DNA of 6,691 bases from Rhodothermales bacterium. Lineage in GTDB: Bacteria > Bacteroidota > Rhodothermia > Rhodothermales > VXPQ01. The notes beneath the pieces are model-generated. The model saw only the letters and a list, made by a program, of their open reading frames with translations, made no database searches and was not told where the DNA came from. Location: positions 1 through 6,691 of the forward strand of contig JANQSQ010000026.1 in assembly GCA_028283985.1 (NCBI GenBank), read 5' to 3'. Positions 6,571 to 6,691 of the stretch are shown here, one piece after another (the first letter of the stretch is position 1; the number at the start of each line of letters is the position of its first letter). A program made the translations under genes and the position numbers.

Positions 6571-6691
6571 TCAGCCCGGCGGCCAGCCCAGAGATCGCCC
6601 GCCCAGAAGGTGCAGGTGGATATGATCCACGGATTGTCCGGCTGCCGGTCCACAATTGAATACCGTCCTGTACCCCTCGGCAAGTCCTTCC
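6571..6691 (-). CDS. HIT (histidine triad) family protein, C-terminal end only
   Basis: The last 39 codons of a gene that begins beyond the right edge, read from 6690 to a TGA at 6573-6571. The visible residues include FNCGPAAGQSVDHIHLHLLGG followed by RSLGWPPG. The alternating histidines H-I-H-L-H-L are the catalytic histidine triad of nucleotide hydrolases/transferases of the HINT branch, which cleave AMP-linked substrates such as purine nucleoside phosphoramidates. The LHLLGGRxLGWPPG ending is characteristic of that branch, so the C-terminus is complete. It lies 88 bp upstream of the exported-protein gene on the same strand and could share its transcript. It is easy to miss because the window holds only a short piece without a start codon. 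Confidence 0.9.
   Translation of the reverse strand, partial: EGLAEGYRTVFNCGPAAGQSVDHIHLHLLGGRSLGWPPG

Noticed and set aside
4338..6659. A 773-codon open frame on the + strand, antisense to the exported-protein gene
   Set aside because: Its translation shows no signal peptide, domain or regular strand pattern, and it overlaps the start of coaE and the end of the HIT gene. The - strand frame starts with a clear signal peptide and fits between its neighbours. Long antisense frames are common in GC-rich coding DNA.

Overview
The window is a GC-rich (visibly about 60%) piece of bacterial chromosome carrying mostly core genes. The gene content (PriA, small bacterial SRP RNA, YajC, fused RibBA, CoaE, a HIT protein and a large beta-barrel-like exported protein) and the style of the CoaE and exported proteins suggest a Gram-negative relative of the Bacteroidota, perhaps the Rhodothermota/Balneolota side. 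That placement is inferred from remembered family resemblance, not from a search.

Layout. On the + strand: the C-terminal two thirds or so of priA (1-1581); an intergenic stretch of about 175 bp (1582-1756) that looks like more than a plain promoter region; the 4.5S/SRP RNA gene ffs (about 1757-1855) ending in a T run; yajC (1892-2206); and ribBA (2305-3582). After a 175-bp gap between convergent genes come three genes on the - strand, read right to left: the last 39 codons of a HIT (histidine-triad) family gene (6691-6571), a 696-residue exported, probably outer-membrane protein of unknown function (6482-4392), and coaE (4378-3758). The exported-protein gene and coaE are 13 bp apart and probably co-transcribed.

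How the genes relate. ffs and yajC are adjacent and both belong to protein export: SRP RNA targets nascent membrane proteins to the Sec translocon, and YajC is an accessory Sec subunit. ribBA makes two precursors of riboflavin and coaE performs the last step of CoA synthesis. priA restarts stalled replication forks. These are housekeeping functions, and I see no defence system, phage, CRISPR array or biosynthetic cluster.

The parts that known genes do not explain are the two gaps. Between ribBA and coaE lie two copies of an A/T-rich palindrome centred 31 bp apart, with no gene starting nearby on either strand. Between priA and ffs lies a block that resembles the end of a transposable element, contains a three-copy 7-bp repeat, and runs into inverted repeats that could compete with the SRP RNA fold. 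The unassigned beta-barrel candidate is the main protein-level unknown.
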